Shown: positions 11,743 through 21,030 of the stretch, piece after piece
Layout of the letters: every line of letters starts with the position of its first letter
Position numbering within the stretch: position 1 is the stretch's first letter
Assembly (NCBI GenBank): GCA_036365515.1
Contig: CM070876.1
Location: 92,005,800-92,069,799, forward strand
DNA from: Torymus aiolomorphi
Lineage: Eukaryota; Arthropoda; Insecta; Hymenoptera; Torymidae
Direction of reading: 5' to 3'
Length of the DNA: 64,000 bases
Notes under the pieces: model-generated
Told to the model about the DNA's origin: nothing
Database searches by the model: none
Seen by the model: only the letters and a program-made list of their open reading frames with translations
Position numbers and translations under genes: made by a program

Positions 11743-11747
11743 GACGG

Positions 11748-11832
11748 TGAAAAGTTTAAAAGAAGCTTAAATTATGCTAAACATCGGAATACAGGGGTTT
11801 TTTATGATGTTGATCACGATTTTGCTATCAGA
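11748..11832 (+). repeat. Last satellite unit before the pol fragment
   Basis: A single diverged ~120-bp satellite unit (AAGCTTAAATTATGCT, then GATCACGATTTTGCTATCAGA). It stops abruptly at 11831-11832, where Ty3/Gypsy pol sequence begins in mid-gene. Confidence 0.75.
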
Positions 11833-13129
11833 GATTTGCCGGGACGCAAGAACGCCGTTGCCGATTACTTACTTCGTCAAATATACGACTATACAGAAAA
11901 ATCGGGTCGGGAAAACGAAATAGTGATCGCATCGCTACTCGTGCGGGAACCGAGTTGCGAGCTAATAGACAAATTAAAGAATTTGAAAACATTACAAAAT
12001 GAGGATCCTTTTATAAACAAATTGATTACGAAAATTACAAACAATGAAAGAATACAAAAACAGTTCACATTCAAAAATAAGTTAATGCAAAAAATTGCAT
12101 TAAATCAGGGTAAAATAGTATTACCCGAAAACCTTCTGGATAGTCGTACGGGAGACACACGGGATACGCGTCCACATTGGTTCCTCGAAAGTTGTCGCAG
12201 AAACTAAGGCAAAAAATTCACGTGATACTCCGTACATGTGACACATATCAAAGAACGAAATACCTAACATATAAGCTAAATGAACACGTCCAACCGATAT
12301 TAACGGAAAAACCAAATGACGTATTGTCAATAGATTTTTTGGTCCGTTTCCGACGTTAATGGGGGTGTTAAGCACCTGTTAACAACGGTAGACGTATTTA
12401 GCAAATATGTAGTTATATACCCGATCAAAAATGCGAATACAGCGACCTTGATAAGAAAGATATTCGATAGTTATGTAAATAATTACAGTAAACCAAAATC
12501 GATATTTTCCGATCACAGGATCCAATTCACCTCAAGTAAATGGGAGAAAAAGCTTATGGAAGAAGGAATACAGCCAGTATTCTCGTCAATACGACATCCA
12601 CAAAGCAATCCGGTCAAGCGTGTTCATCGAGAGATCGGACGTTTTTTTCGGACATCGTGAAAGATAAGCATATCAGCTGGGCGAGATATGAAGAGATAAT
12701 ACCAAATGTAATTAATTTTACTCATCATGAAACCACAGGATTTACCCCAGTGGAACTGCATCTGAATATCAAGCCCACACGGGTATGGGAAAAATGGTTA
12801 CCAATCAGAGTAAACTCGAATCAAATACCACATGAACCAAAATTGTTTCTTGTCCGCGAGCAAGCGCATAACTATTTGAAAAACGAGCGTCGCGAAAAAA
12901 CGTAAGATCTCGACATTTCGAATTTAACGAGGGCGATAGTGTCTTAGTAAAAGTTCTGAACGTGTCAGATGTGGCAGAGAGGAAAATACCGAAATTTTTC
13001 CACGTTTATGAAGAGCCATATGTAATTTCAAAGAAAATCGGGCCCGACACGTAAGTAATAGTAGAGTTAGAAAACAAGAGAGAGCGCGGGAAGTTCCACG
13101 TACAAAACTTAAAACCGTATTATAAATAA
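11833..13129 (+). pseudogene. Ty3/Gypsy pol fragment: RNase H end and integrase, degraded
   Basis: This is the 3' part of a retrotransposon polyprotein. It opens with the end of RNase H (LPGRKNAVADYLLRQ, the PGxxNxxAD-LSR type motif). A shifted integrase zinc region with CDTYQRTKY follows, then the integrase core: LSIDF (first Asp), VDVFSKYVVIYPIK, FSDHRIQFTS (second Asp) and RHPQSNPVKRVHREIGR. The position that should hold the catalytic Glu is Lys (NPVKRV), so this copy could not catalyse integration. The end retains a GPY/F-like segment (HVYEEPYVISKK) and a C-terminus ending LKPYYK before TAA at 13127. At least three frameshifts and a premature stop occur (near 12170, 12355, 12650, 12900 and 13050). 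The 5' two-thirds of the element is missing. Confidence 0.88.
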
Positions 13130-13255
13130 TTATTGTAAATTAAAGGTCTCCAAGATTACAAGCACGTATACATCGAAACTCTTAGCAGAACATATGTAGA
13201 TAGTAGTTTAAGGTAAATCAAATCAAAAATACAGAATGTTAGTCAGTTCGTAACC

Positions 13256-13600
13256 ATGCCCGATCAAGGTACCGACAACGAGCGCTTCGGCACGTGTGAT
13301 GCGGCAGTCCAGAATGGCAAAATGACATGGACGCCGTTGCCTATAAAATGCATTGCGAGAAGACGAGCATCGGGAACTCCCTGGCAAATAATGTCAGGGA
13401 GATATCAAGGCGGACGGGCGATACAAGTATCACCGCACAGGGTGAGCAGGTACACCCAGACGACCAGGGGAGACAACGTGACAACCCCATCTACGTCTGC
13501 TGCTACAGAGCCAACCCCATCGATGCACAGTGGGGCCGCGAGCAAAAGAAAGCGCCGAAATTCGCGCTTGCCTCGAAAAATGCATAAAAAAAAAGTTTGA
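13256..13600 (+). pseudogene. 3' ORF remnant of the Gypsy element (env or ORF3 position)
   Basis: An open frame of 114 codons lies 127 bp after the pol stop. The product is basic and Ser/Thr-rich with a lysine/arginine-rich C-terminus ending RLPRKMHKKKV. No signal peptide, transmembrane segment or domain is recognisable. Its position downstream of integrase is where insect errantivirus-like elements carry env, but the sequence does not show env features. The last ~60 bp of the frame are repeated in inverse orientation at 20.6 kb, so the tail belongs to a repeated element. Function unknown. Confidence 0.4.
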
Positions 13601-13815
13601 GGCACGAAAGTATTCGTTGCAACCTATATTTTAATAAACCGTTTCCCTCGGTATGATCGTAATCGATATATATATATGTATATCAGGCGTATATTGAGCA
13701 TACATACAGTAACCGCATTAAAATGACATTTTCGTGCAAAGCTTTTCATTACTCAATGTATCTACCATAATAACAATATATTTAACACATACACATATAT
13801 ATATCATTAGATTAT
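13530..13815 (+). repeat. Gypsy-type 3' tail, partner of the inverted copy at 19.63-20.69 kb
   Basis: The C-terminal coding end plus about 215 bp of noncoding tail (AATAAACCGTTTCCCTCGG, GTAACCGCATTAAAATGAC, CAAAGCTTTTCATTACTC). It reappears in reverse complement at 19628-20690 with few differences, where a mariner has split it. Confidence 0.85.
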
Positions 13816-13874
13816 TATTAAACATACATATGAGTTATATCGGTTCGTGTATGCGTTCGTATATACGCATAAAT
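13805..13874 (+). repeat. Left arm of inverted repeat, outer part
   Basis: ATCATTAGATTATTATTA, ATGAGTTATATC and TTCGTGTATG match the reverse complement of 15520-15595. The arm is interrupted at 13875 by the word-core B-C block and resumes at about 14493. Confidence 0.8.
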
Positions 13875-14210
13875 ATATGAAACGCTAGTTTCTGGGAATT
13901 TTCGTGTGCGTAACGCAAGTTTCTGGGATTTTGAAGTAAGTTCCAGGACTCCTGGAAGACTTCTATATATAACGCAAGTTTCCAGGACATCTTAAACTAA
14001 CTGTCACATCATGAAAACATTACTTTTTTAGTTATTTTCTCATATTTCCGGTACTAGAAGCGGGCGCTGCAGGCCCCCTGCGAATCACAACACACTTAGG
14101 GTCATTATTTCTTTAGTCAAGTATAAAATTCTCCTCTTTTAGGCTTTTGCTACAACGTATATATAGACGCTATTGTGAAACCCACTTTACTTTTTCTTAT
14201 GAGATCCCAG

Positions 14211-14282
<72 letters not shown>

Positions 14283-14492
14283 CATATAAACATGGACTTA
14301 TACTGACAGCAATGTATAAGACCACGTGACCCATCTGCATAAGTGTAATACCGTTTATACAAGTGTCTGCACAAGTCTTGCGTGACCAAAGAAATAATCT
14401 CTCTATTTATGCTGACGCCTGCATAAGTCGGTCTCTGTCTGCATAAGTCTATTTCAATTCCGGAAAGTGTCTGCATTACTAGCGTTTCATAT
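13875..14492. mobile_element. Word-core block B-C bounded by a 15-bp inverted repeat
   Basis: A 618-bp segment whose ends are the perfect inverted repeat ATATGAAACGCTAGT (13875-13889 and 14478-14492). It contains element B, with core ATTATTTCTTTAGTCA at 14104-14119 and words of type CAAGTTTCTGGGA/TTCCAGGAC. A long (TA)n tract (about 14213-14281) follows, then element C, with the core in reverse at 14382-14397 (TGACCAAAGAAATAAT, one mismatch) and words CTGCATAAGT. The block interrupts an arm whose reverse-complement partner at 15.5 kb lacks it, so the block is an insertion. No coding capacity. Confidence 0.65.
14213..14281. repeat. (TA)n microsatellite
   Basis: About 68 bp of uninterrupted TA dinucleotides separating word-core elements B and C. 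Confidence 0.95.
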
Positions 14493-14512
14493 ATTTCATA
14501 TATATTATCTTA

Positions 14513-14850
14513 TATCTTAAAATTAAATTAAAAAAGTGATGGAGGAAATCTGTCATCATAATAAGACTGTTTTGATTGGCTGTTGCTGGCTCATTTGATT
14601 GGTCTACATAGAATAAGCGCCAAAATCGAGTATGTTTGAATTTTGAAGATTGGATTCTTGACTTTGAATATTTAAAACTGAATAGTATAAGAAAAATTTC
14701 ATAATTTTATTTATGAGACTTACGTTATTATCGTATAATTTAAACTATTTAAAACAAACTTTTAAAATGAAACTTGATCATGTTCATAACCTCAAAAACA
14801 AAAAAAGAAAGAGATAAATGATACGCGCGAAGCGCGCTAAAAGTAGCTAG
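14513..14850 (+). mobile_element. Non-autonomous Helitron, ~338 bp
   Basis: The 3' end has the classical layout. A short GC hairpin (CGCGC-GAA-GCGCG, 14824-14836) is followed about 10 nt later by terminal CTAG (14847-14850), and the next base is T. The left junction is at 14512/14513 (or 14514/14515, because 2 bp of TA are ambiguous). The reverse-complement arm at 15490-15525 reads through the site without the insert (TTATCTTA joined to TATCTTAAAAATG). Insertion occurred between A and T without target duplication, as expected for Helitrons. It has no coding region. Confidence 0.75.
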
Positions 14851-14935
14851 TATCTTAAAAATGAACAAAATTAAAAAAATGGATTTTGTGGTATGCGACA
14901 CATACACGTATACATACACATACGTATACAAGCAC
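14851..14935 (+). repeat. Left arm of inverted repeat, inner part
   Basis: ATCTTAAAAATGAACAAAAT and GGATTTTGTGGTATGCGAC match the reverse complement of about 15440-15510. The arms enclose CA and GT microsatellites and a ~350-bp spacer. Confidence 0.85.
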
Positions 14936-14938
14936 GCG

Positions 14939-14941
<3 letters not shown>

Positions 14942-15016
<75 letters not shown>
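14942..15016. repeat. (CA)n microsatellite
   Basis: About 75 bp of perfect CA repeats just inside the inverted-repeat arm. The mirror position on the other arm carries a GT run. Confidence 0.95.
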
Positions 15017-15018
<2 letters not shown>

Positions 15019-15378
15019 TATATCTGTGATGCTAAGGAAGAAGCGAACAAAACACTTGGAAAAGTTTTAGAGATATGGCGATTTGAATGATAAAGCTTAA
15101 ATGCAACTGCTATATTTGTCCTTTTTCAATTACGTTGTAACTACAGAATAATGAATTTTTTACCAAATAAAAACTTCAAAAAATGGTGTATTAAAGCTCA
15201 AAAAAAAGAAAAATGGCTTTAACTCGATTTTCATAAGGAGTGGATTAATTCCCATCTTCCTTAGCACCACAGATATATTACTTATTATGAAATCCACTAT
15301 TTATTAAATATTGAAGATGTAGCTGTAGTATAATACAAATAATGCATATTATATTATATCAATAATAAGTAATATATA
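15017..15378. other. Spacer between inverted-repeat arms
   Basis: AT-rich noncoding DNA containing TAATTCCCATCTTCCTTAGC. No gene or recognised element. Confidence 0.4.
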
Positions 15379-15413
15379 GTTGTGTGTGTGTATGTGTGTG
15401 TGTGTGTGTGTGC
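15379..15413. repeat. (GT)n microsatellite
   Basis: A GT run with a few interruptions, the mirror-image partner of the CA run at 14942-15016 within the same inverted repeat. Confidence 0.9.
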
Positions 15414-15430
15414 ATGCGCGTGTTTGTCCG

Positions 15431-15600
15431 TGTGTGTATGTATACGTGTATGGGTCGCATACCACAAAATCCAGTTTTTTAATTTTGTTCATTTTTAAGA
15501 TATAAGATAATATTTATATATATGCATATATACACATATACACACATACACGAACAGATATAACTCATATGTATGTCTAATAATAATCTAATGATATATC
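15431..15600 (-). repeat. Right arm of inverted repeat (uninterrupted)
   Basis: Reverse complement of 13805-13874 plus 14493-14512 plus 14851-14935. It is continuous here and lacks both insertions, so it serves as the natural empty site for the word-core block and the small Helitron. Confidence 0.85.
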
Positions 15601-15639
15601 ATCCTATAGTATATAGTTGTAAGAGGCTTGTAGGGTACC

Positions 15640-15830
15640 CAGCCTCCCCCCCTCCTCACCCCTCCTTACAGCCCCTCCTCAGCCCCTCCTCAATCTCTCC
15701 TCAAAATAACGGAAAAATGAGATTAGAAATAGGAGTTTTTAGTATTGCATTTGCTTCTCAGAACCCCCCCCCTCCACCCCTCTCCTCCTCGCTCCTCTTA
15801 GCCCTCCTCTTAATATTGTATTGTTTTTCT
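15640..15830. repeat. CCCCTCCTCAG-type pyrimidine repeats
   Basis: Irregular repeats of CCCCTCCTCA/CCTCCTC in two blocks (15640-15705 and 15762-15815). They surround CTCCTCAAAATAACG (15697-15711), an exact reverse complement of a 15-mer in the GA-rich locus at 7255-7269. Confidence 0.7.
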
Positions 15831-15934
15831 CATTTTGTTATACATTCCATATATATTACGAATGATTTGATATTGTTAATATTATTGATGTTGTTTCTAT
15901 ATTATTAAATAATTATAATATCAAATGTTATCAA

Positions 15935-16032
15935 TTATAAGGTCAAGTTTAAAAAATTTGTATAAGTTCCCCGTTCCTTTTTGCATGTAAGAAGCCTTAA
16001 TCACATCAGGGTATGGCTTTAATAACGTTACT
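15935..16032 (+). repeat. ~95-bp repeat, copy 1
   Basis: AAGGTCAAGTTTAAAAAATT, TGTATAAGTTC, then AAGCCTTAATC and GCTTTAATAACGTTA. It is repeated at about 16849-16951 and partly at 16579-16620. The three occurrences flank the foldback pair. Confidence 0.75.
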
Positions 16033-16358
16033 AATGATTATAGTTTAATCTAATAATAATACATTAATACTATAAATATAGTGTATTTAACATGATTAAA
16101 ATAATTTTTTTTAACAAAATGTCGATATTTTAGAAATAGCACAAACAATTATTGACAATAAATCCCTATCTTTTTGGTTTCTTAACAAATTTTAATTATC
16201 AAGGTCTCATTTTATTCTTTCACGAGGACTTGCCCAAGGAAAAATTCAAAATTATTCAAGACCCAGAAAGTTATAGCCAATTGAAGATAATTATTTTTAT
16301 AACCTCATTCGTGATTTTATAAACAATTATAGCTACCTTAAATGTTATCAAATGTATT

Positions 16359-16577
16359 GGAGGGTGTACGTAAGCGCTGTGCGGTACTGTGCTGTGTGAT
16401 GCTGCGTGATGCCCGTGTTATTGGTGCGTTGGCTACTTACGGAACTACATTTCTGATTGGTCGGTATTTAAACATCAACCAATCAGCGGCGTAGTTCTAT
16501 AAGTAGCCAATGCACCAACAGCACCGGCATCGGAAACGTATCGCACAGCACAGTACAGCGCTTATGTACACTCTTCC
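16359..16577. mobile_element. Foldback MITE, copy 1
   Basis: A 219-bp, almost completely palindromic element. The ends read GGAGGGTGTACGTAAGCGCT and AGCGCTTATGTACACTCTTCC, and the inner parts (TTGGCTACTTACGGAACTAC and GTAGTTCTATAAGTAGCCAA) are also complementary. No coding sequence. The family is not identified. Confidence 0.85.
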
Positions 16578-16638
16578 TAAGGTCACGTTTAAAAAATTTG
16601 TATAAGTTCGCCTTTCCTTAAATGTTATCAAATGTATT

Positions 16639-16848
16639 GGAGGGTGTACGTAAGCGCTGTGCGGTACTGTGCTGTGCGATGCTGCGTGATGCCCGTGTTG
16701 GTGCGTTGGCTACTTACGGAACTACTTTTCTGATTGGTCCGTATTTAAACATCAACCAATCAGCGGCGTAGTTCTACAAGTAGCCAATGCACCAACAGCA
16801 CCGACATCGGAAACGCACGCACAGCACAGCGCTTATGTACACTCTTCC
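16639..16848. mobile_element. Foldback MITE, copy 2
   Basis: A second copy, 210 bp, with the same termini. It differs from copy 1 mainly by two small deletions (TTATTGG to TTGG, and near the right end). It lies 280 bp downstream of copy 1 with the same flanking DNA, so the pair arose by tandem duplication of a 280-bp segment rather than by two insertions. Confidence 0.85.
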
Positions 16849-16951
16849 TAAGGTCACGTTTAAAAATTTGTATAAGTTCGCCTTTCTTTTTTACGTGTAG
16901 TCTTAATGTAAGCCTTAGGTATATTAGGGTATGCCTTTAATAACGTGACAC
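16849..16951 (+). repeat. ~95-bp repeat, copy 3
   Basis: AAGGTCACGTTTAAAAATTT, GTATAAGTTCGCC, then GCCTTAGGTATATTAGGG and CTTTAATAACGTGAC. Related to 15935-16032. Confidence 0.75.
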
Positions 16952-16989
16952 ATAATGTAGGACACAAAATAGAACACACCCTCATATGA

Positions 16990-18555
16990 TTGTGATATTA
17001 TGGATTTACCAAATGTAAAGTATGGAAACATAGAGAACGCAATAAACAATTTGATGCGATTGGGCAGTTAAATATTGTTTCACCTAAATATAATAAAAGA
17101 TTTTTTCTTAAATTACTGTTGAACCGCTTAAAAGGTGCTACTTCTTTTAAAGATTTACGAACATTTAATAACGTCTCATATGAAACATATAAAGAAGCAG
17201 CACTTGCTATGGGTTTAATAGAAGATGATTCTCAAATTAATATTATTTTTGATGAAGCAAGTAATATTATGCTTCCTTCTCAATTACGTAAATTCTTTGC
17301 ATGGTTTATCTTAGCTGAAAATATTCAAGCTAATTTAATTTGGAATAAATTCAAAAAATTTTTTACTGAAGATTTTAAAGAAAATAAAGAAAATAATTCT
17401 TTGTCACACATTCAAAATATATTACAAACTGAAGATAAAAGTTGTAAAGATTATAGTTTACTTGAACCAATAATAAATAATATCGAAGAAAGTCCTGAAA
17501 ATTTAGCAAACAGTAAAAATCTTTTTGAAATTTTGTTTAATCAATTAACTACTAATCAAAGATTAATTTTTAATTAAATAATAACTCACAAAAATAAAAT
17601 TTATTTTATTGATGGATCTGAAGGTTCAGGAAAAACTTTCATATACAAGACTTTAATATATCACTTTTTATCTTTGAATAAAAAAATTTTATCTATGGCT
17701 TGAACAGGAATCGTATCTATTTTATTACCTAGAGGAATGACAAGTCATCGTACATTTAGACTTCATTTAGATTTAAATAGTATTGAAAGTGCTTTTCTAA
17801 AATTAGAATCAGATAAAAAAAAATTACGGGAAGTAGATATTATAGTTTGGGATGAAGCATCAATGATCCCAAAAAAAGCTTTGGAAATTGTTGATCAAAC
17901 ACTCAAAGATATATGTTACAGTGATGTTCCATTTGGTGGTAAACTGATAGTTTTAGGAGGCGATTTTAGAACATTTTTAAAACATGGTTACCGAGACGGT
18001 ATAGTACAGGACACAATCAAATTTTCTTATTTTTGGCCTCTCTTTAAAGTTTTAAAATTAACTGAAAATATTCGCTTACTTAATAATATTAGAGAGGGTC
18101 TACCACCACATGAATTAAAATTAACAATAAATGCAATTGTAATGTTAATTAGAAATATAAGTATGTCAGAAGGAATGAGTAATGGTACACACTTGAAAAT
18201 TACAGGTTTATTTAATCACAATATTAAAGCTGAAATAATTACGGGGGAAAGAATTGGTGAAGAAGTTTTTATACCACGAATAACATTAAATACTGAAGAT
18301 TCTTCTTCATTTCCGTTTACACTTTTTAGAAAACAATTTTCAGTTGCATTAGCTTTTACTATAACAATAAATAAATCTCAAGGTCAAAGCTTTAATTCTC
18401 TAGGTATTTACATTAGACGACCTTTATTTTCACATGGCCAATTATATGTTGCTTTGTCTCGATGTAAAAATCCTAACAATATATTTATTGAAAATCTTTT
18501 AGAAAATTCATCAATAATTAATAACATTGTTTGGAAAGAAATTTTTGACATTTAA
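16990..18555 (+). pseudogene. Helitron Pif1-like helicase, C-terminal part
   Basis: Remnant of the RepHel protein of a rolling-circle Helitron; the Rep nuclease domain is absent from the window. Reading one frame from about 16,990 shows VWKHRERNKQFDAIGQL, VSPKYNKRFFLKLLLNRLKG and DLRTFNNVSYETYKEAALAM, typical of the region before the helicase. The Pif1-type motifs follow: Walker A GSEGSGKTF (about 17615), Walker B IIVWDEASM (17840), GGKLIVLGGDFRTFL, then INKSQGQSF (18370) and GQLYVALSRCK (18440). Two nonsense codons interrupt the same frame: TAA at 17575 and TGA at 17701, the latter where Trp is expected in AWTGI. A deletion has joined ENIRLLNN to REGLPPHELKL, removing part of the second RecA-like domain. 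Inactive. Confidence 0.9.
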
Positions 18556-19577
18556 TCTACACTTTTTAATAAACTTTTTCAAAAAATTATTTTTTTTTAT
18601 ATATATTTTTATCTAAATTTATATAGATCAAAATAAACCCAACTTAATTTATATCAATAATCATTTTATTTATAATATTATTCTTTTACGAAAGTATAAG
18701 ACATGTTGTAATTTCTTATAAGCATAATATCATATAAATAATCTGATTATTTTATTACATATAATAAGAAAAATTTAAATATAAATATATTTAGATGAAA
18801 TATTTTTTTATTAAATGTAATAAAGATGGGAATCAATTTTCATTACATTAATTAAAAATTATTAATACCAATTATTTAAAATTAATTAAAATTGATAAAA
18901 TTTCTTAATGAAAATTGATTCACATCTTCCATGGTGGAGGAAGGATGGGATAGGTTGGAGTCAAGGAGGACGGAGGGACGACTCCTATGGTTTTTAGGGT
19001 TATTGACGATGAATTTCATGGTTGTGTTTAGGCTTATTATATAAAAAATGATTAACAATAATCTTATATTATTTTGGCATGTCCCATTATCCTATCTAAT
19101 TATTAATATTTGTTATATAAAACACCTAAGCACAATAAAATCAAAAATTCAACGCGCCTATAACAGTGCCTCAGTGGTGGTGTGAAAAACTGTTAACTTT
19201 AGTAAATAACACGCTAAAAAACTGACTACACATTAAAACACATATAATAATATGAGCATGACCTTACACTATTAGGCGTAATAAACAGCGCCACCGTTTT
19301 TATAAATTTTTTGCACACATAAGTAAAACAGTAAATATATATGTACTGTACACATATGTATATGATGTCATGGTGAAAAACCGGCACTTAAAATGCTCAG
19401 AGAATCGATCTACAATATAGGCACGCAAATTTAGAAAAGAATTTTTTCTAAATAGAAAAAAACATCGTAGTATTTCTAGATTTAAACATCAAAATTGAGT
19501 TTCCAGTTGTATTAAATTTTACTATATTTTTTTAACAATTCACGCTAAAAATGGGGGTTGGCGAGCGGAGCCTCCTA

Positions 19578-19578
<1 letters not shown>
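18556..19578 (+). mobile_element. Helitron 3' region with likely terminus at CTAG
   Basis: About 1 kb of AT-rich sequence after the helicase frame. It ends GGTTGGCGAGCGGAGCCTCCTAG at 19556-19578, where a GC-rich, weakly foldable stretch precedes terminal CTAG (19575-19578). The next base is T and a long TA tract follows. This is the expected form and position of a Helitron 3' end. The hairpin is degenerate (only a short GGC/GCC stem), so the assignment is probable, not certain. The 5' terminus was not located. Confidence 0.5.
18822..18930. repeat. Small inverted repeat
   Basis: GATGGGAATCAATTTTCATT and AATGAAAATTGATTCACATC are imperfect reverse complements about 60 bp apart. Possibly a MITE remnant. 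Confidence 0.55.

Positions 19579-19627
<49 letters not shown>
19579..19627. repeat. (TA)n microsatellite
   Basis: About 49 bp of TA repeats between the putative Helitron end and the inverted Gypsy tail. Confidence 0.95.
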
Positions 19628-19633
<6 letters not shown>

Positions 19634-19755
19634 ATGTGTGTTAAATATATTTTTATTATGGTAGATACATCGAGTAATGAAAAGCTTTGCACGAAAATGT
19701 CATTTTAATGCGGTTACTGTATGTATGCTCAATATACGCCTGAAATACATATATA

Positions 19756-20532
19756 CGAGGGGTGTTCAAAAAGTAAGTTTCCCTGCTCCGGGAAAAAAGC
19801 AAAACACAATTTTTAGGTTAAAGTAACATATGTATTTATTGTTTGACTTATAAACTATTTTTCTACATAGTCCCCTTGGACTTGAATACATTTTTTATAT
19901 CTGTTCTCAAGCTTTGACAAACCTTGTTTATAAAAATCCGTGCCCTGTTTTTTAAAGAATAATTTAACGATGTCTTTCCCTTCATCATTTGAATTGAAGT
20001 GATGGTCACCCAAACTTTCCTTTAATTTAGGAAAAAGAAAAAGGTCACTTGGTGCGAGATCTGGAGAGTAGGGTGGGTGATCAAAAATTTCCCATTTGAA
20101 TTTTTCCAGTAAGGTTTGTGTTTTTTTTGCTGAATGAGGTCATGCATTGTCGTGAAAAAGCAACACTTTTCTCGATAATTTTCCAGGACGCTTTCGTTTA
20201 ACGGCACTTTTAAGTTTATTTAGCACTTCACAGTAACGATCTGCATTTATCGTGGTACCGGATTCAAGAAAATCAATCAACATTTCGTTGCCATTAAGCC
20301 CTTTTGCACTTAAAAAGCGAATAACTGCACGCAACTCACAGGTGGACACATTTTTTATAGGTAGCTCCATGATTTCCGAGCCGGTACTGATGAAAAAAAT
20401 TTTTTCGGCAGCTAAGACCGGTTCCGCTCTTATCGGTATATCCTAAACTAAAACTATGTTCGGTCCCAGCTCGCTAGATGGCGCTGGGGCAAAACGGCAG
20501 ACTAGGGAAACTTACTTTTTGAACACCCCTCG
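19756..20532 (-). mobile_element. Internally deleted mariner (777 bp)
   Basis: Perfect 29-bp terminal inverted repeats (19756-19784 and 20504-20532) beginning CGAGGGGTGTTCAAAAAGTA, with TA target duplication at 19754-19755 and 20533-20534. It is about 500 bp shorter than a full mariner because the middle of the transposase gene is gone. The TIR differs from that of the 2.9-kb mariner, so this is a second, distinct mariner lineage. Confidence 0.95.
19855..20370 (-). pseudogene. Mariner transposase, internally deleted
   Basis: It starts MELPIKNVSTCELRAVIRFL at 20370. After about 28 residues it jumps directly to the region before the second catalytic Asp (LIDFLESGTTINADRYCEVL), so the helix-turn-helix domains and the first catalytic Asp are absent. 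The end of the domain is well preserved: LFHDNA, then PPYSPDLAPSDLFLFPKL with 34 residues between the two Asp positions, ending QVQGDYVEK and TAG at 19855. One nonsense codon (TGA where CGA for Arg is expected, right after HDNA) fits CpG decay. Non-autonomous. Confidence 0.92.
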
Positions 20533-20690
20533 TATATATATCGATTACGATCATACCGGGGGAAACGGTTTATTAAAATATAGGTTACAAGGAATACTTT
20601 CGTGCCTCAAACATTTCTTTTTATGCATTTTTCGAGGCAAGCGCGAATTTCGGCGCCTTTTTTTGCTCGCGGCCCCACTGTGCTACGTCG

Positions 20691-20878
20691 CGCGCCAGCG
20701 CAATAAGGTATGTGCCAACGCCGATACCACGTCCACCGATCGACGACTACGTGATGTTGCGGCAGCTGACATAGAGACGAAGATACGTGCCACATCGGGT
20801 GAGCCCGTTATCACCATCGTTTCCGCCATCATCCTCACCACCATCATCTCCTGTCTCACCAGCACCGGAGAAAAGTGA
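20691..20878 (+). pseudogene. Possible C-terminal ORF remnant before the 3' LTR
   Basis: A plus-strand frame ends at TGA 20876. Its last residues include a hydrophobic stretch (ITIVSAIILTTIISCL) that could be a membrane segment, followed by TSTGEK. It lies about 150 bp before a polypurine tract and LTR, the place an errantivirus-like env would end. No other env feature is visible and the upstream sequence is unrelated, so this is a tentative reading. Confidence 0.25.
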
Positions 20879-21017
20879 CGTAGCTGGCCACGCATATGAG
20901 AATGCAATTACGTTCGAATTACACGTTCCACATGTACAGCGAGCAAGAATAAAACATTGTCAAAATTAAACGTTTGTATTGTATTTATTTGCGAAAAAAA
21001 ATAATAAAAACCATTTA

Positions 21018-21030
21018 ATTTGGGAGGCGA
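21018..21030 (+). other. Polypurine tract of an LTR element
   Basis: TTTGGGAGGCGA lies directly before the LTR start TGTGACGTAC at 21031, as expected for the plus-strand primer of a Gypsy-type element. Confidence 0.65.

Larger units (their letters stand above)
19628..20690 (-). repeat. Inverted copy of the Gypsy 3' tail, split by a mariner
   Basis: Reverse complement of 13530-13815 in two pieces (19628-19755 and 20533-20690). The coding end (basic C-terminus RRNSRLPRKMHKKK) is recognisable on the minus strand near 20620-20690. A 777-bp mariner derivative separates the pieces exactly at a TA dinucleotide. Confidence 0.85.

Noticed and set aside
14749..15090. Frames of CV or HT dipeptide runs
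   Set aside because: Translation of the CA microsatellite.
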